A stretch of 64,000 nt of DNA from Pectobacterium carotovorum (GCF_900129615.1 NZ_FQWI01000003.1:310001-374000), one strand, 5' to 3'. Shown: positions 1 through 9,934, counted from the first letter of the stretch. Program-made: numbers and translations. The notes: generated by a model not told the origin, from the sequence alone.

Positions 1-1
1 A

Positions 2-682
2 CGCATATTAGTCGTGGAAGATGAAGCACCAATTCGTGAAATGGTCTGCTTTGTACTGGAACAAAATGGTTATCAACCTGTTGAAGCTGAAGACTATGAC
101 AGCGCGGTCACGCAACTGTCGGAGCCATTCCCGGAACTGGTGTTATTGGACTGGATGCTGCCAGGCGGGTCGGGCCTGCAATTCATCAAGCATATGAAGC
201 GCGAGGCGCTGACGCGTGATATTCCGGTGATGATGTTGACCGCGCGTGGCGAAGAAGAAGACCGCGTGCGCGGGCTTGAAGTGGGGGCGGATGATTACAT
301 TACCAAACCGTTCTCACCCAAAGAACTGGTGGCGCGTATCAAAGCCGTGATGCGCCGAATTTCACCGATGGCGGTGGAAGAAGTGATTGAAATGCGTGGC
401 CTGAGCCTCGATCCTTCCTCACATCGCGTGACGACCGAAGAGCACGCGTTGGACATGGGGCCGACGGAATTTAAACTGCTGCATTTCTTTATGACGCATC
501 CTGAACGTGTTTATAGCCGGGAACAGTTGCTGAATCACGTTTGGGGCACTAACGTTTATGTTGAAGATCGTACTGTCGACGTCCATATTCGTCGCCTGCG
601 TAAAGCGCTGGAAACCAGCGGACATGACAAAATGGTGCAAACCGTTCGGGGAACGGGCTACCGTTTTTCAACGCGTTACTGA
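2..682 (+). CDS. phoB: Phosphate regulon response regulator PhoB (5' end cut by window edge)
   Basis: PhoB is the DNA-binding response regulator that activates the pho regulon when phosphorylated by PhoR. The reading frame is open from the first base of the window. Compared with E. coli PhoB (229 residues) only the first three residues are missing, so the true start lies just outside. The N-terminal receiver domain carries the acidic pair of VVEDE, the phospho-acceptor Asp in LLDWMLPG (residue 53 of the full protein), the Thr of MLTARG and the Lys of TKPF. A C-terminal OmpR-type winged helix follows (about 130-229), ending [12 protein letters not shown]. phoR starts 27 bp downstream, so the two genes form the usual operon. 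The promoter and any Pho box are outside the window. Confidence 0.97.
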   Translation, partial: RILVVEDEAPIREMVCFVLEQNGYQPVEAEDYDSAVTQLSEPFPELVLLDWMLPGGSGLQFIKHMKREALTRDIPVMMLTARGEEEDRVRGLEVGADDYITKPFSPKELVARIKAVMRRISPMAVEEVIEMRGLSLDPSSHRVTTEEHALDMGPTEFKLLHFFMTHPERVYSREQLLNHVWGTNVYVEDRTVDVHIRRLRKALETSGHDKMVQTVRGTGYRFSTRY

Positions 683-709
683 GGTGATCGTAACCGGAGA
701 AATATTAAC

Positions 710-2032
710 GTGCTAGAACGTTTATCCTGGAAAAGGCTGGCATTGGAGCTAGCTTTTTTTTGTTTGCCCGCTTTACTGCTGGGGCTGATTTTTGGCTATC
801 TGCCCTGGTTTCTGCTGGTCGCGGTATTAGGCCTACTGTGCTGGAATTTTTATAACCAGCTAAAACTCTCTTACTGGCTGTGGGTTGACCGCAGCATGAC
901 GCCACCGCCCGGTCGTTGGAGCTGGGAGCCGCTGTTCTACGGACTCTATCAGATGCAGTTGCGTAACCGACGCCGACGCCGTGAGCTGGCGCTCCTGATC
1001 AAACGGTTTCGCAGCGGTGCCGAGTCTTTGCCCGATGCCGTGGTGATCACTACCGAAGAAGGAACGATCTTCTGGTGTAATCATCTGGCGCAGCACCTGC
1101 TGAGTTTTCGCTGGCCGGAAGATAACGGTCAGAATATCCTCAACTTATTGCGCTATCCCGAATTCACGAATTACATGAAAGGACAGGATTTTAGCCGTCC
1201 TCTCACGTTGCAGTTGAATAATTCCCACCATGTTGAATTCCGCGTGATGCCCTATTCCGAAGGGCAGCTACTGATGGTGGTGCGTGATATTACGCAAATG
1301 CACCAGCTTGAAGGCGCCAGACGTAACTTTTTTGCCAACGTGAGCCATGAACTGCGTACGCCGCTGACGGTGTTGCAGGGTTATCTGGAAATGATGCAGG
1401 AAGAAACGCTGGATGCAGCCTTGCGAGGGAAGGCGCTGAATACCATGCAGGAGCAGACCCGACGCATGGACGGGCTGGTCAAACAGCTGCTGACCCTGTC
1501 CCGTATTGAGGCAGCGACGGCAATCGATCTGAATGAAAAAGTCGATATCCCATTGATGCTGCGCGTATTGCAGCGTGAAGCGCAGACCCTGAGCCAGGGG
1601 CGTCATGAGATCGTCTTTCGTGTGAACGAAAGCCTCCGCGTGTTTGGTAATGAAGAACAGCTGCGCAGTGCGGTATCCAATCTGGTGTATAACGCGGTCA
1701 ACCATACGCCAGCGGGAACGCGTATCGAAGTCTGCTGGCAGAAGATCCCGCAGGGTGCGCAATTTCAGGTCAGCGATAACGGGCCGGGCATTGCGGCTGA
1801 GCATTTGCCGCGCCTGACGGAACGCTTTTATCGGGTGGATAAGGCGCGTTCACGACAGACGGGCGGCAGCGGACTCGGGCTGGCGATTGTTAAGCATGCG
1901 CTCAGCCATCATGATTCCCGTCTGGAGATCATGAGTGAGGATGGTCTGGGCTCGCGTTTCGTCTTTACGTTGCCGAATCGGTTGATTGTCCCTGCCTCTC
2001 TGGCTGAAAATACGGTGAAACCTTCAGCCTGA
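710..2032 (+). CDS. phoR: Phosphate regulon sensor histidine kinase PhoR
   Basis: PhoR is the inner-membrane histidine kinase/phosphatase partner of PhoB; its activity is set by phosphate flux through PstSCAB-PhoU. The protein (440 residues, GTG start; E. coli about 431) has two N-terminal hydrophobic segments (about 10-30 and 32-48), a basic linker rich in Arg (about 85-93), a PAS-like domain (about 100-195), and the DHp helix with the phosphorylated His213 in VSHELRTPL. The ATPase domain shows the N box (NAVNH), G1 box (DNGPGI) and G2 box (GSGLGLAI). The C-terminus is slightly longer than in E. coli. It follows phoB at 27 bp and is followed after 15 bp by a PstS-like gene, suggesting a three-gene transcript. 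Confidence 0.97.
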   Translation: MLERLSWKRLALELAFFCLPALLLGLIFGYLPWFLLVAVLGLLCWNFYNQLKLSYWLWVDRSMTPPPGRWSWEPLFYGLYQMQLRNRRRRRELALLIKRFRSGAESLPDAVVITTEEGTIFWCNHLAQHLLSFRWPEDNGQNILNLLRYPEFTNYMKGQDFSRPLTLQLNNSHHVEFRVMPYSEGQLLMVVRDITQMHQLEGARRNFFANVSHELRTPLTVLQGYLEMMQEETLDAALRGKALNTMQEQTRRMDGLVKQLLTLSRIEAATAIDLNEKVDIPLMLRVLQREAQTLSQGRHEIVFRVNESLRVFGNEEQLRSAVSNLVYNAVNHTPAGTRIEVCWQKIPQGAQFQVSDNGPGIAAEHLPRLTERFYRVDKARSRQTGGSGLGLAIVKHALSHHDSRLEIMSEDGLGSRFVFTLPNRLIVPASLAENTVKPSA

Positions 2033-2047
2033 CGGAAAACGCTATCC

Positions 2048-2986
2048 ATGACATCCGCCACTCGTATTGCGGGCGCTTTTTTACTGCTGCTCAGTGCGTT
2101 TTGCTCCGCACAGCCTCGCCAGATGTTGGCAGGTAACCTCTCCAGCGCGGGGTCGGATACGCTGGCTAACCTGATGGCCTTTTGGGCGGCGGATTTCAGC
2201 CAGCATTACCCGAACGTGAATTTACAGATTCAGGCCGCGGGTTCGTCCTCTGCGCCGACGTCTCTGGCATCGGGAGCCGCGCAGCTTGGGCCGATGAGCA
2301 GGGCGATGAAGGCCAGCGAAATTGAGGCGTTCGTCCAGCATTATGGCTATCCGCCGCTGGCGGTGCCGGTGGCAATGGATGCGCTGGTTGTGCTGGTCAA
2401 TCAGGATAACCCGCTGCCTGGGCTGAACTTGTCGCAGCTGGACGCCATCTTTTCGATTACGCAGCGCTGCGGTAACCACCAGCCGATAAAACAGTGGGGC
2501 GATGTTGGCCTGCACGGCAGTTGGGAAAAGCGCACGCTACTGCGCTATGGACGAAACTCTGCGTCGGGAACCTATGGGTTCTTTAAGCAAAAGGCGCTAT
2601 GCCGTGGCGATTTCCTTCCTCAGGTTAATGAGTTGCCGGGGTCAGCGTCTGTGGTACAAGCGGTTGCGGCGTCAACCGATGCCATCGGCTATGCCAGCGT
2701 GGGTTTTCGTACCAGCGGCGTGAGAATGCTGCCGTTAGCTGCACAAGGCACCGACTACATCTACCCCTCGACTGAAAATATCCGCAGCGGTTTGTATCCC
2801 TACACCCGTTACCTCTATATCTACGTGAACAAAGCGCCCAGCCAACCGCTGGAAGCGCTGACGGCGGCATTTTTAGCGCGTGTGTTGTCTGAAACGGGGC
2901 AAGCGCTGGTGAATCAGGATGGCTATTTGCCATTGCCGGAAGAAACGCGTCGTCAGGCACGCCAACTGATTGGCCTGCCGGAATAA
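2048..2986 (+). CDS. PstS-like periplasmic phosphate-binding protein
   Basis: This encodes a 312-residue secreted protein of the PstS/PBP-like family (ABC-transporter phosphate-binding component). It has an N-terminal signal peptide (hydrophobic core about 8-20, likely cleaved near Ser-Ala-Gln). Family features follow: GSDTL near the start of the mature chain, AAGSSSAP, GPMSRAMK, VLVNQDNP, and RNSASGTYGFF, which resembles the phosphate-ligating Arg/Ser segment of PstS. It is shorter than E. coli PstS (346 residues) and diverges from it. The gene starts 15 bp after phoR and no pstC, pstA, pstB or phoU is nearby. It therefore probably belongs to the phoBR transcript, as an extra phosphate binder or sensor accessory. 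The family call is secure; the role is inference. Confidence 0.85.
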   Translation: MTSATRIAGAFLLLLSAFCSAQPRQMLAGNLSSAGSDTLANLMAFWAADFSQHYPNVNLQIQAAGSSSAPTSLASGAAQLGPMSRAMKASEIEAFVQHYGYPPLAVPVAMDALVVLVNQDNPLPGLNLSQLDAIFSITQRCGNHQPIKQWGDVGLHGSWEKRTLLRYGRNSASGTYGFFKQKALCRGDFLPQVNELPGSASVVQAVAASTDAIGYASVGFRTSGVRMLPLAAQGTDYIYPSTENIRSGLYPYTRYLYIYVNKAPSQPLEALTAAFLARVLSETGQALVNQDGYLPLPEETRRQARQLIGLPE

Positions 2987-3025
2987 TTCCTCTTACCCAC
3001 TAATTTGCGATGTTTTCACGCTAGA

Positions 3026-3058
3026 TGAACTTTCTTCATGTGACGTGAAAATTCTTCC
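3026..3058 (+). promoter_or_regulatory. Two tandem MetR-type operator sites
   Basis: The known MetR consensus is TGAA-N5-TTCA. Positions 3026-3038 read TGAACTTTCTTCA, a perfect match. Positions 3046-3058 read TGAAAATTCTTCC, matching except for the last base. The centres lie 20 bp apart, about two helical turns, as in the paired sites of metE promoters. They lie about 170-200 bp upstream of the methionine synthase-like gene and just upstream of a MetJ-type box. I infer activation by MetR with homocysteine. Confidence 0.75.
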
Positions 3059-3100
3059 ATTGCCCTGCGATTCGCCACGTGACAGGATAGTTTTAAATTT

Positions 3101-3116
3101 AGACGTCCAGATGGCT
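3101..3116 (+). promoter_or_regulatory. MetJ operator (met box pair)
   Basis: Positions 3101-3116 read AGACGTCCAGATGGCT, which matches two adjacent copies of the 8-bp met box AGACGTCT at 13 of 16 positions. MetJ with S-adenosylmethionine binds such pairs cooperatively and represses methionine genes. It lies about 110 bp before the start of the methionine synthase-like gene and downstream of the MetR sites, where repressor would block the promoter. Confidence 0.72.
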
Positions 3117-3226
3117 AAATAAGATTAAATGTAACTATCCCTCTGGGCAAATATTTCATATTGAAACTATCTGTCAGTACGCTTCTTTCCTGAAGATCAG
3201 TGCTGGCAACATGTCAGGAGCGACAT

Positions 3227-4333
3227 ATGGCGAACACCTTATCCCCTTTCCGTGCCGATACCGTTGGCAGTTTCTTGCGTCCGGCAGCGATTAAGGAAGC
3301 ACGTCTTCAGCATCAGGCAGGCGAGATTGATGCTGCTGCGCTGCGTAACATTGAAGATCGTGAGATTCTGCGCGTGGTAGAAAAGCAGCGTGAAGCGGGC
3401 TTGCAGGTTGTGACAGATGGTGAGCTGCGTCGTGCCTGGTGGCACTTCGACTTCTTTGCCGATTTGCACGGCGTGGAGCGCTACGAAGCCGATCACGGTA
3501 TTCAATTCAACGGTATTCAGACCAAATCCCATGCGATTCGCGTCGTGGATAAAGTGAGTTTCAATCCCCAGCATCCGATGCTCGATCATTTCCGCTACCT
3601 GAACAACATTTCTGGCGATGCGGTCGCGAAAATGACGATTCCCAGCCCTAGCGTGATGCATTTCCGTGGTGGACGAAAAGCGATTGATGCGACGGTTTAT
3701 CCCGATCTGGCTGACTACTTCGACGATCTAGCGCAAACCTGGCGCGATGCGATTCACGCATTTTATGATGCAGGCTGCCGCTTTCTGCAACTGGATGACA
3801 CCGTGTGGGCCTACCTGTGCTCTGATGATCAAAAACGCCAGATTCGTGAACGTGGTGAAGATCCGGCACAGCTGGCGCGGACCTATGCTGACGTGCTGAA
3901 CAAAGCGCTGGCCGATAAGCCTGCGGATTTGGTTATCGGCTTACACGTCTGTCGCGGCAATTTCCGCTCGACCTGGATTTCTGAAGGCGGGTACGAGCCT
4001 GTGGCAGAAATTCTGTTCGGTGAAGTAAATGTTGATGCGTTCTTCCTGGAATATGATACCGAGAGAGCGGGTGGGTTTGAGCCGCTGCGTTTTGTGAAGC
4101 CAGGCCATCAGCAGGTGGTGCTGGGATTGATCACCACGAAGAACGGTGAACTGGAAGAGGCTGAAGTCGTGCAGGCGCGCATCGCGGAAGCGGCAAAATA
4201 TGTCAATCTCAACCAAATTTGCTTGAGCCCGCAGTGTGGCTTTGCTTCAACGGAAGAGGGCAACAGTCTGACAGAAGAGCAGCAGTGGAATAAGCTGAAA
4301 CTTGTCGTGGATATCGCCAATCGCGTGTGGTGA
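3227..4333 (+). CDS. Cobalamin-independent methionine synthase-like protein (MetE C-terminal core type)
   Basis: This encodes a 368-residue single-domain member of the MetE/UROD-like family. The family transfers a methyl group to a thiol such as homocysteine using a zinc-activated thiolate. The four MetE zinc ligands are present: His240 and Cys242 (GLHVCRGN), Glu275 (FFLEYD) and Cys337 (SPQCGFAS). The start ADTVGSFLRP is typical of the YxjG/YxjH-type short proteins; full-length MetE is about 755 residues with two domains. The ATG at 3227 is chosen over an upstream GTG (3200) because AGGAG sits 7 bp before it. The gene is monocistronic, followed by a terminator at 4372, and preceded by MetR and MetJ sites, which supports a methionine role. 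The actual methyl donor is unknown. Confidence 0.88.
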   Translation: MANTLSPFRADTVGSFLRPAAIKEARLQHQAGEIDAAALRNIEDREILRVVEKQREAGLQVVTDGELRRAWWHFDFFADLHGVERYEADHGIQFNGIQTKSHAIRVVDKVSFNPQHPMLDHFRYLNNISGDAVAKMTIPSPSVMHFRGGRKAIDATVYPDLADYFDDLAQTWRDAIHAFYDAGCRFLQLDDTVWAYLCSDDQKRQIRERGEDPAQLARTYADVLNKALADKPADLVIGLHVCRGNFRSTWISEGGYEPVAEILFGEVNVDAFFLEYDTERAGGFEPLRFVKPGHQQVVLGLITTKNGELEEAEVVQARIAEAAKYVNLNQICLSPQCGFASTEEGNSLTEEQQWNKLKLVVDIANRVW

Positions 4334-4371
4334 TACCGATGAGATAGCACTATCTCTGCAACAGATATACA

Positions 4372-4402
4372 GAGGCTGGATCATACGATCCGGCCTTTTT
4401 TG
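4372..4402 (+). terminator. Rho-independent terminator of the methionine synthase-like gene
   Basis: A stem formed by GGCTGGATC and GATCCGGCC (one G-T pair, 4-base loop) is followed by six T residues. It lies 40 bp after the stop codon. Confidence 0.88.
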
Positions 4403-4679
4403 TGGCCGCTATCCTGCCTTCTACCTGCGACGTTTTTGTGAAATATGTTTTTTTTATGATCGAACAACGCATTTTATACCGGTTTTTGTCAGTTTTATTG
4501 CAATGAAATATCGATAAATGCGCAAATCATGTGTTATGCAAATCAGGATAAACCAATTTATATTCTTATTTTTTGGCATAGTTAGGCTTGATGCTCTGGT
4601 TTTTGGATCTCTGCTTGTCTTTTTACGCTATAAACGTTTTACTTAGCACCCAATATGGCTGTGCAAAAAATAACTCCTC
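4403..4679. other. Gene-free AT-rich spacer before the ERIC element
   Basis: Together with the ERIC element that follows, this forms the 600-bp space between the methionine synthase-like gene and brnQ. It is AT-rich (runs of T near 4448 and 4562). I find no credible coding frame, RNA gene or clear operator; short frames across it lack ribosome-binding sites and family resemblance. Confidence 0.6.
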
Positions 4680-4806
<127 letters not shown>

Positions 4807-4936
4807 TGACCGCCATCTTTCGCGTCGTCAGAGCGTTTGCTCATTCTTCGGGTTACCCGTTTGCGAATGGTTTCTGGCGGCGATAAACGACACCGTTTTC
4901 TTTTTATCGATTTGATACAGGCAACACGACATAACT

Positions 4937-6256
4937 ATGAGTCATCGTTTAACTTCCAAAGATATCGTGGCATTAGGTTTTATGACCTTTGCTTTGTTCG
5001 TGGGGGCAGGAAATATTATTTTCCCGCCGATGGTGGGATTGCAGGCAGGAGAGCACGTTTGGACCGCAGCGCTCGGCTTTCTGCTAACGGCGGTGGGTCT
5101 ACCGGTGTTGACCGTGGTCGCGCTTGCCCGTGTTGGCGGTGGCGTTGATGCGCTGAGCTCGCCGATTGGTAAAAAGGCCGGTGTGGTTCTGGCGACCGTG
5201 TGCTATCTGGCTGTTGGGCCACTGTTCGCAACGCCGCGCACGGCAACCGTGTCGTTTGAGGTTGGCCTGGCTCCTTTAGTCGGCAACGGAGCTTCTCCGC
5301 TGCTGATTTATAGCCTGATTTATTTTGCCATTGTGATCGCGATTTCCCTGTATCCGGGCAAACTGCTGGATACGGTCGGCCACGTGCTGGCGCCGTTAAA
5401 GATTATTGCTCTGGCGGTACTGGGTATTGCTGCGGTGCTGTGGCCTGCCGGTTCACCTATCCCGGCGACAGAAACGTATGAGCAACTTCCGTTCTCCAAT
5501 GGTTTCGTCAACGGCTATCTGACGATGGATACGCTAGGTGCAATGGTCTTTGGCATCGTGATCGTGAATGCGGCGCGCTCACGCGGGGTGACAAGCTCAG
5601 CGCTGCTGACGCGTTACACCGTATGGGCTGGGTTAATTGCGGGTATCGGTCTTACACTGGTCTATCTGAGCCTGTTCCAGCTCGGTTCTGTCAGTGGTGA
5701 ACTGGTGCCGCAGGCGCAGAATGGAGCAGAGATTCTCCATGCCTATGTGCAGCACACGTTCGGTAACATGGGAAGCAGTTTCCTGGCGTTGTTAATCTTC
5801 ATCGCGTGTCTGGTGACGGCGGTGGGGCTAACCTGTGCCTGTGCTGAGTTCTTTGCACAATACCTGCCGTTGTCTTACCGCACGCTGGTGTTTGTGCTGG
5901 GAACGTTCTCAATGGTGGTGTCTAATCTGGGCCTGAGCCATCTGATTCAGCTTTCCATTCCTGTACTGACGGCGATTTATCCACCGTGTATCATTCTGGT
6001 TTTATTGAGCTTTACGCTGCGTTGGTGGAATAGCGCTTCACGTATTGTGGCTCCCGTTATGTTAGTCAGTCTGTTATTTGGCATGATTGATGGTATAAAA
6101 TCGTCGGCCTTCAAAACGCTGTTGCCAGAGTGGAGCCTCAACTTGCCGCTGAGCGAGCAAGGGTTGGCCTGGCTGCCACCGTCACTGCTGATTTTATTGG
6201 TTGCGGTGATTTACGACAGACTTTGTGGTCGTCAGGAAGTTACGGTACACCAATAA
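4937..6256 (+). CDS. brnQ: Branched-chain amino acid transport system II carrier protein BrnQ
   Basis: BrnQ is a cation-coupled inner-membrane symporter for leucine, isoleucine and valine (LIVCS family). The 439 residues match the E. coli length exactly and form about 12 hydrophobic segments. Signature segments include [11 protein letters not shown] (about 23-33) in the first helices, [15 protein letters not shown] (about 97-111), and [20 protein letters not shown] near 303-322. The ATG at 4937 has no strong Shine-Dalgarno sequence, only AGG about 14 bp upstream, but homology supports it. phoBR-brnQ-proY order is conserved with E. coli, with two extra genes inserted here. Two hairpins follow at 6278-6360. 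Confidence 0.96.
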   Translation: MSHRLTSKDIVALGFMTFALFVGAGNIIFPPMVGLQAGEHVWTAALGFLLTAVGLPVLTVVALARVGGGVDALSSPIGKKAGVVLATVCYLAVGPLFATPRTATVSFEVGLAPLVGNGASPLLIYSLIYFAIVIAISLYPGKLLDTVGHVLAPLKIIALAVLGIAAVLWPAGSPIPATETYEQLPFSNGFVNGYLTMDTLGAMVFGIVIVNAARSRGVTSSALLTRYTVWAGLIAGIGLTLVYLSLFQLGSVSGELVPQAQNGAEILHAYVQHTFGNMGSSFLALLIFIACLVTAVGLTCACAEFFAQYLPLSYRTLVFVLGTFSMVVSNLGLSHLIQLSIPVLTAIYPPCIILVLLSFTLRWWNSASRIVAPVMLVSLLFGMIDGIKSSAFKTLLPEWSLNLPLSEQGLAWLPPSLLILLVAVIYDRLCGRQEVTVHQ

Positions 6257-6277
6257 TATCGTTAATGCCTGATTGTA

Positions 6278-6360
6278 CTGGGGCGGTAGGGATAGCGTAC
6301 TGCCCCAGCATAACGTTGGGTTTCTGCACCACAGGTCTTTGCCTGTGGTTTTTCTTTTTG
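6278..6360 (+). terminator. Double hairpin with T-tract after brnQ
   Basis: The first hairpin pairs CTGGGGC with GCCCCAG (6278-6308). The second pairs ACCACAGG with CCTGTGGT (6328-6349) and runs into a T-rich tail (TTTTTCTTTTT), a good intrinsic terminator. Transcription of proY therefore probably starts anew between 6360 and 6398 or relies on readthrough. Confidence 0.85.
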
Positions 6361-6397
6361 TAATGTTTTTCTTTATATAAGACAGGGTTGCTTATCA

Positions 6398-7774
6398 ATG
6401 GAACAACCATCCTCTAAGCTCAAGCGTGGGTTAAGCACGCGGCATATCCGCTTTATCGCCCTGGGCTCGGCGATCGGAACCGGTCTGTTTTATGGTTCTG
6501 CGAGTGCGATCCAAATGGCTGGCCCCAGTGTATTACTGGCTTATCTGATCGGCGGGGTTGTCGCGTATATCATCATGCGCGCACTGGGTGAAATGTCGGT
6601 GCATAACCCGCAGTCCAGCTCCTTTTCCCGCTATGCGCAGGATTATCTCGGGCCATTGGCGGGGTATATCACCGGCTGGACTTACTGCTTTGAGATGCTG
6701 ATTGTCGCCATTGCCGATGTGACTGCATTTGGCATCTACATGGGCGTCTGGTTCCCTGCCGTGCCGCACTGGGTGTGGGTTCTGAGCGTGGTACTCATCA
6801 TTGGTGCCATTAACCTGATGAATGTAAAAGCTTTTGGTGAACTGGAGTTTTGGCTCTCTTTCTTCAAAGTGGCCACGATTATCATCATGATCGCTGCTGG
6901 GATTGGCATCATCATCTGGGGGATTGGCAACGGGGGCGAACCTACCGGTATCCACAACCTCTGGAGCAATGGCGGGTTCTTCAGTAACGGCGTGATGGGG
7001 ATGATTCTCTCGCTGCAACTGGTGATGTTTGCGTATGGCGGCGTGGAGATTATCGGGATTACGGCTGGTGAGGCGAAAGACCCGCAGAAGTCTATCCCTC
7101 GTGCGATTAACTCTGTGCCGTGGCGTATTCTGGTGTTCTATGTTGGCACGCTGTTCGTCATTATGTCGATTTATCCGTGGAATCAGGTCGGTACCAACGG
7201 GAGCCCGTTCGTGCTGACGTTCCAGCATATGGGGATTACCGCGGCGGCAGGCATCCTGAACTTTGTCGTGATTACCGCGTCGCTGTCGGCGATTAACAGC
7301 GATGTCTTCGGCGTCGGCCGTATGCTGCACGGGATGGCGGAACAGGGGCATGCACCGAAGGTGTTTAGCCGCATTTCCAAACGTGGTATTCCGTGGGTCA
7401 CGGTGGTGGTGATGATGATGGCGCTGCTGGTTGCGGTGTATCTGAACTACATTATGCCCGGCAAAGTTTTCCTGGTGATTGCTTCACTGGCAACGTTTGC
7501 AACGGTGTGGGTGTGGATCATGATTCTGTTTTCTCAGATCGCATTCCGTCGTCGTCTGAGCCCGGATGAAGTGAAGGCGCTGGCGTTCCCACTGCGCGGT
7601 GGTATCGTGACCTCCGTGTTCGGTATCGTCTTCCTGTTCTTCATCATCGGTTTGATTGGCTACTTCCCGGACACGCGCGTGTCGCTGTATGTCGGCATCA
7701 TCTGGATATTGCTGCTTTTGGTGGGCTATGTCTGGAAGAAGAAGCGTCAGAACGCGGTAGCGGCACAGAATTAA
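6398..7774 (+). CDS. proY: Proline-specific permease ProY (APC family)
   Basis: ProY is an inner-membrane amino acid/proton symporter of the amino acid transporter family, assigned to proline in Salmonella but cryptic in some strains. The 458 residues (E. coli 457) show twelve hydrophobic segments, a short cytoplasmic N-terminus (KRGLSTRHI), and the family consensus [10 protein letters not shown] in helix 1 (about 25-34). ALGEM follows helix 2 and [15 protein letters not shown] follows helix 6. The C-terminus is basic (VWKKKRQ). The gene is adjacent to brnQ as in E. coli but malZ, the next gene there, is absent. Substrate assignment rests on orthology. Confidence 0.93.
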   Translation: MEQPSSKLKRGLSTRHIRFIALGSAIGTGLFYGSASAIQMAGPSVLLAYLIGGVVAYIIMRALGEMSVHNPQSSSFSRYAQDYLGPLAGYITGWTYCFEMLIVAIADVTAFGIYMGVWFPAVPHWVWVLSVVLIIGAINLMNVKAFGELEFWLSFFKVATIIIMIAAGIGIIIWGIGNGGEPTGIHNLWSNGGFFSNGVMGMILSLQLVMFAYGGVEIIGITAGEAKDPQKSIPRAINSVPWRILVFYVGTLFVIMSIYPWNQVGTNGSPFVLTFQHMGITAAAGILNFVVITASLSAINSDVFGVGRMLHGMAEQGHAPKVFSRISKRGIPWVTVVVMMMALLVAVYLNYIMPGKVFLVIASLATFATVWVWIMILFSQIAFRRRLSPDEVKALAFPLRGGIVTSVFGIVFLFFIIGLIGYFPDTRVSLYVGIIWILLLLVGYVWKKKRQNAVAAQN

Positions 7775-7796
7775 GCTAGTCGCTTAATATCAGAAG

Positions 7797-7824
7797 AAGC
7801 GCTCTCATTGGAGCGCTTTTTTTT
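7797..7824 (+). terminator. Intrinsic terminator of proY
   Basis: The stem AAGCGCTC / GAGCGCTT encloses a 6-base loop and continues into eight T residues. It also lies in the 59-bp space between the convergent proY and ybdG-like genes. Confidence 0.92.
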
Positions 7825-7833
7825 GAGCCAATA

Positions 7834-9108
7834 TTACGCTTTCGGAGCCGTCATTTGCTGGGCCATGATCCGCATATCGTGGCCGGTTGGTATTTGATGA
7901 ACGCGGAGATCGAATTCCGGTAAGATCGCAAAGATATGGTCGAAAATGTCAGATTGAATGCTTTCGTAATCGACCCAGGCGGTCGTGTTAGTAAACGCAT
8001 AAATTTCCAGCGGTACCCCTTCTGACGTTGGCGCAAGCTGCCGCACCATCAGCGTCATCCCTTTATGAATGCCCGGATGGGTGCGTAGATATACCTGAAG
8101 GTAGGCGCGAAACGTGCCTAAATTCGTCAGACGACGGCCGTTCAGCGGTGATGTCAGGTCGGAATCGGACTGGGCGTTGTGCTGATCCAGTTCACTCTTC
8201 TTATTCTGAATATAAGGCGACAGGAGCTTGCTGCGCAGCAATCGAGCCTGCTCCTCTTCCGTCATAAAATGCACGCTGGTGGTATCGATATTGATACTAC
8301 GCTTGATGCGTCGTCCCCCTGATTCCGACATCGAACGCCAGTTCTTAAAAGAATCCGATACTAACGCGTAGGTGGGAATGGTGGTGACGGTATTGTCCCA
8401 ATTTCTCACTTTTACCGTTGTCAGTCCGATATCGATAACGGCCCCGTCAGCGCCGTATTTCGGCATTTCGAGCCAGTCTCCCAGCGTTAACATGTCGTTG
8501 GCGGAGAGTTGGATGCCCGCGACCAATCCCATAATTGGATCTTTGAACACCAACATCAGGACGGCGGCCATTGCGCCTAACCCACTAATCAGAATCAGCG
8601 GCGATTTCCCGATGAGCAGTGACACCACCATAATACTGATAACAATGGTGGCAATCAGTTTCAGGCTCTGGAAGATACCGCGTAGCGGCAATTGGGCGGC
8701 GACTTTGGTTCGGGCGGAAACGTTGAGCAGAACATCGAGGAGCGAGAACAGGGACAGCAGCGCAAAAACCATGATCCACACTTGGGAACAGATGATGAGC
8801 GCTTCACGGGTTTCACTCTGTGAGGGAAGCCACACAAAGACCTGAATATTCAGGATCACCCCTTGGAGCAAGAAGGCCAGCCGGTTAAACAAGTTGTGTT
8901 GCGTCAGCGCCTGTTTCCACCCGTGCCCCTCGGTTTTTCCGGGCTTATTGAGTGAGCGCAGTACCATTCTTTTCAGCACAACCTGATGAAAAATCAGGTG
9001 GATGACGGCAGAAATGAGCAATATCAGCCCAAGAACAATCAGTAACGCAATGATGCTAGCGTGTTCTATTCCAGCTTCTCTCAGCCACAGCGCGAGATTT
9101 TGTTGCAT
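7834..9108 (-). CDS. ybdG: YbdG-type mechanosensitive ion channel (MscS superfamily)
   Basis: This MscS-superfamily inner-membrane protein resembles E. coli YbdG, the miniconductance channel that responds to mild osmotic downshock. It has 424 residues (E. coli 415) with about five N-terminal hydrophobic helices. The pore-lining region (about 190-225) is rich in Gly/Ala ([25 protein letters not shown]), followed by the soluble MscS beta domain ([22 protein letters not shown]) and a C-terminal alpha/beta domain. I start it at the ATG complement of 9108, preceded by AAAGGAGA; an in-frame ATG 42 bp upstream lacks such a site. The gene is on its own, convergent with proY. It occupies the place of malZ in E. 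coli. Confidence 0.87.
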   Translation of the reverse strand: MQQNLALWLREAGIEHASIIALLIVLGLILLISAVIHLIFHQVVLKRMVLRSLNKPGKTEGHGWKQALTQHNLFNRLAFLLQGVILNIQVFVWLPSQSETREALIICSQVWIMVFALLSLFSLLDVLLNVSARTKVAAQLPLRGIFQSLKLIATIVISIMVVSLLIGKSPLILISGLGAMAAVLMLVFKDPIMGLVAGIQLSANDMLTLGDWLEMPKYGADGAVIDIGLTTVKVRNWDNTVTTIPTYALVSDSFKNWRSMSESGGRRIKRSINIDTTSVHFMTEEEQARLLRSKLLSPYIQNKKSELDQHNAQSDSDLTSPLNGRRLTNLGTFRAYLQVYLRTHPGIHKGMTLMVRQLAPTSEGVPLEIYAFTNTTAWVDYESIQSDIFDHIFAILPEFDLRVHQIPTGHDMRIMAQQMTAPKA

Positions 9109-9266
9109 GCGTTCTCCTTTTATTCCAATGAATCTGTCGTGCATTAACACGATGTGGCTTTAAGGCTAAGGATTTAGCGCCCCTAGTCAACCTTTTGTAT
9201 TATTTAAGATATCGCCGGGAAGAGGCGGTGAGAGGTGAAGAAGGGCAGAGAGATAAATTGCGAGCA

Positions 9267-9298
9267 AAGAAAAAGCCAGCTGCATAGCAACTGGCTTG
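9267..9298 (-). terminator. Intrinsic terminator of the peroxiredoxin gene
   Basis: Read on the minus strand, AAGCCAG and CTGGCTT form a stem followed by a T-rich tract (TTTTTCTTTG). It starts about 35 bp after the peroxiredoxin stop codon. Confidence 0.88.
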
Positions 9299-9331
9299 GT
9301 CATCATATTGCCATGTCGGCAGGATGAGGAA

Positions 9332-9934
9332 TTACAGCTTGTCTGCGTTTTCAGACAGGTATTTCGCTACGCCGTCTGGTGACGCGCCCATACCGGATTT
9401 TCCTTTTTCCCACTGTGCCGGGCACACTTCGCCGTGCTCTTCGTGGAATTGCAGGGCATCAACGGTACGCAGCATTTCATCGATGTTACGACCCAGCGGC
9501 AGATCGTTCACCACCTGGTGACGAACTACGCCGTTTTTGTCGATCAGGAAAGAACCACGCAGTGCAACACCGGCTTCTGGGTGCTCAATGCCGTAGGCCT
9601 TCTGGATTTCGCGCTTAATGTCAGCAACCATCGCGTATTGCACTTCGCCGATGCCGCCTTTGTCCACAGGGGTTTTACGCCATGCGTTGTGAACAAACTC
9701 GGAGTCGAAGGACACGCCAACCACTTCTACGCCACGTTTCTTGAACTCGGCATAGCGGTGATCGAAAGCAATCAGCTCTGACGGACAAACGAAGGTGAAG
9801 TCCATCGGCCAGAAGAAGATCACGGCAGCTTTACCGTTGATGTGCTTCTTCAGGTTGAAATTTTCGACGATTTCGCCACTGCCTAAAACGGCAGCTGCGG
9901 TGAAGTCTGGGGCTTGACGAGTTACCAGGACCAT
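9332..9934 (-). CDS. Typical 2-Cys peroxiredoxin (AhpC/TSA family, PrxC-like)
   Basis: This thiol peroxidase reduces hydrogen peroxide, organic hydroperoxides and probably peroxynitrite. The 200-residue protein has the peroxidatic Cys50 in DFTFVCPSE, the catalytic Thr/Arg framework and the resolving Cys171 in GEVCPAQW, followed by the C-terminal helix GVAKYLSENADKL. The resolving Cys near the C-terminus marks the typical 2-Cys class. It resembles eukaryotic-like TSA peroxiredoxins more than E. coli AhpC (187 residues) and has no ahpF neighbour, so thioredoxin is the likely reductant (inference). It has AGGAGT before the ATG and its own terminator, and is probably monocistronic. Confidence 0.92.
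   Translation of the reverse strand: MVLVTRQAPDFTAAAVLGSGEIVENFNLKKHINGKAAVIFFWPMDFTFVCPSELIAFDHRYAEFKKRGVEVVGVSFDSEFVHNAWRKTPVDKGGIGEVQYAMVADIKREIQKAYGIEHPEAGVALRGSFLIDKNGVVRHQVVNDLPLGRNIDEMLRTVDALQFHEEHGEVCPAQWEKGKSGMGASPDGVAKYLSENADKL

Noticed and set aside
4302..4517. 71-codon frame after the methionine synthase-like gene
   Set aside because: It runs through a strong terminator and into AT-rich non-coding sequence; low-quality composition.
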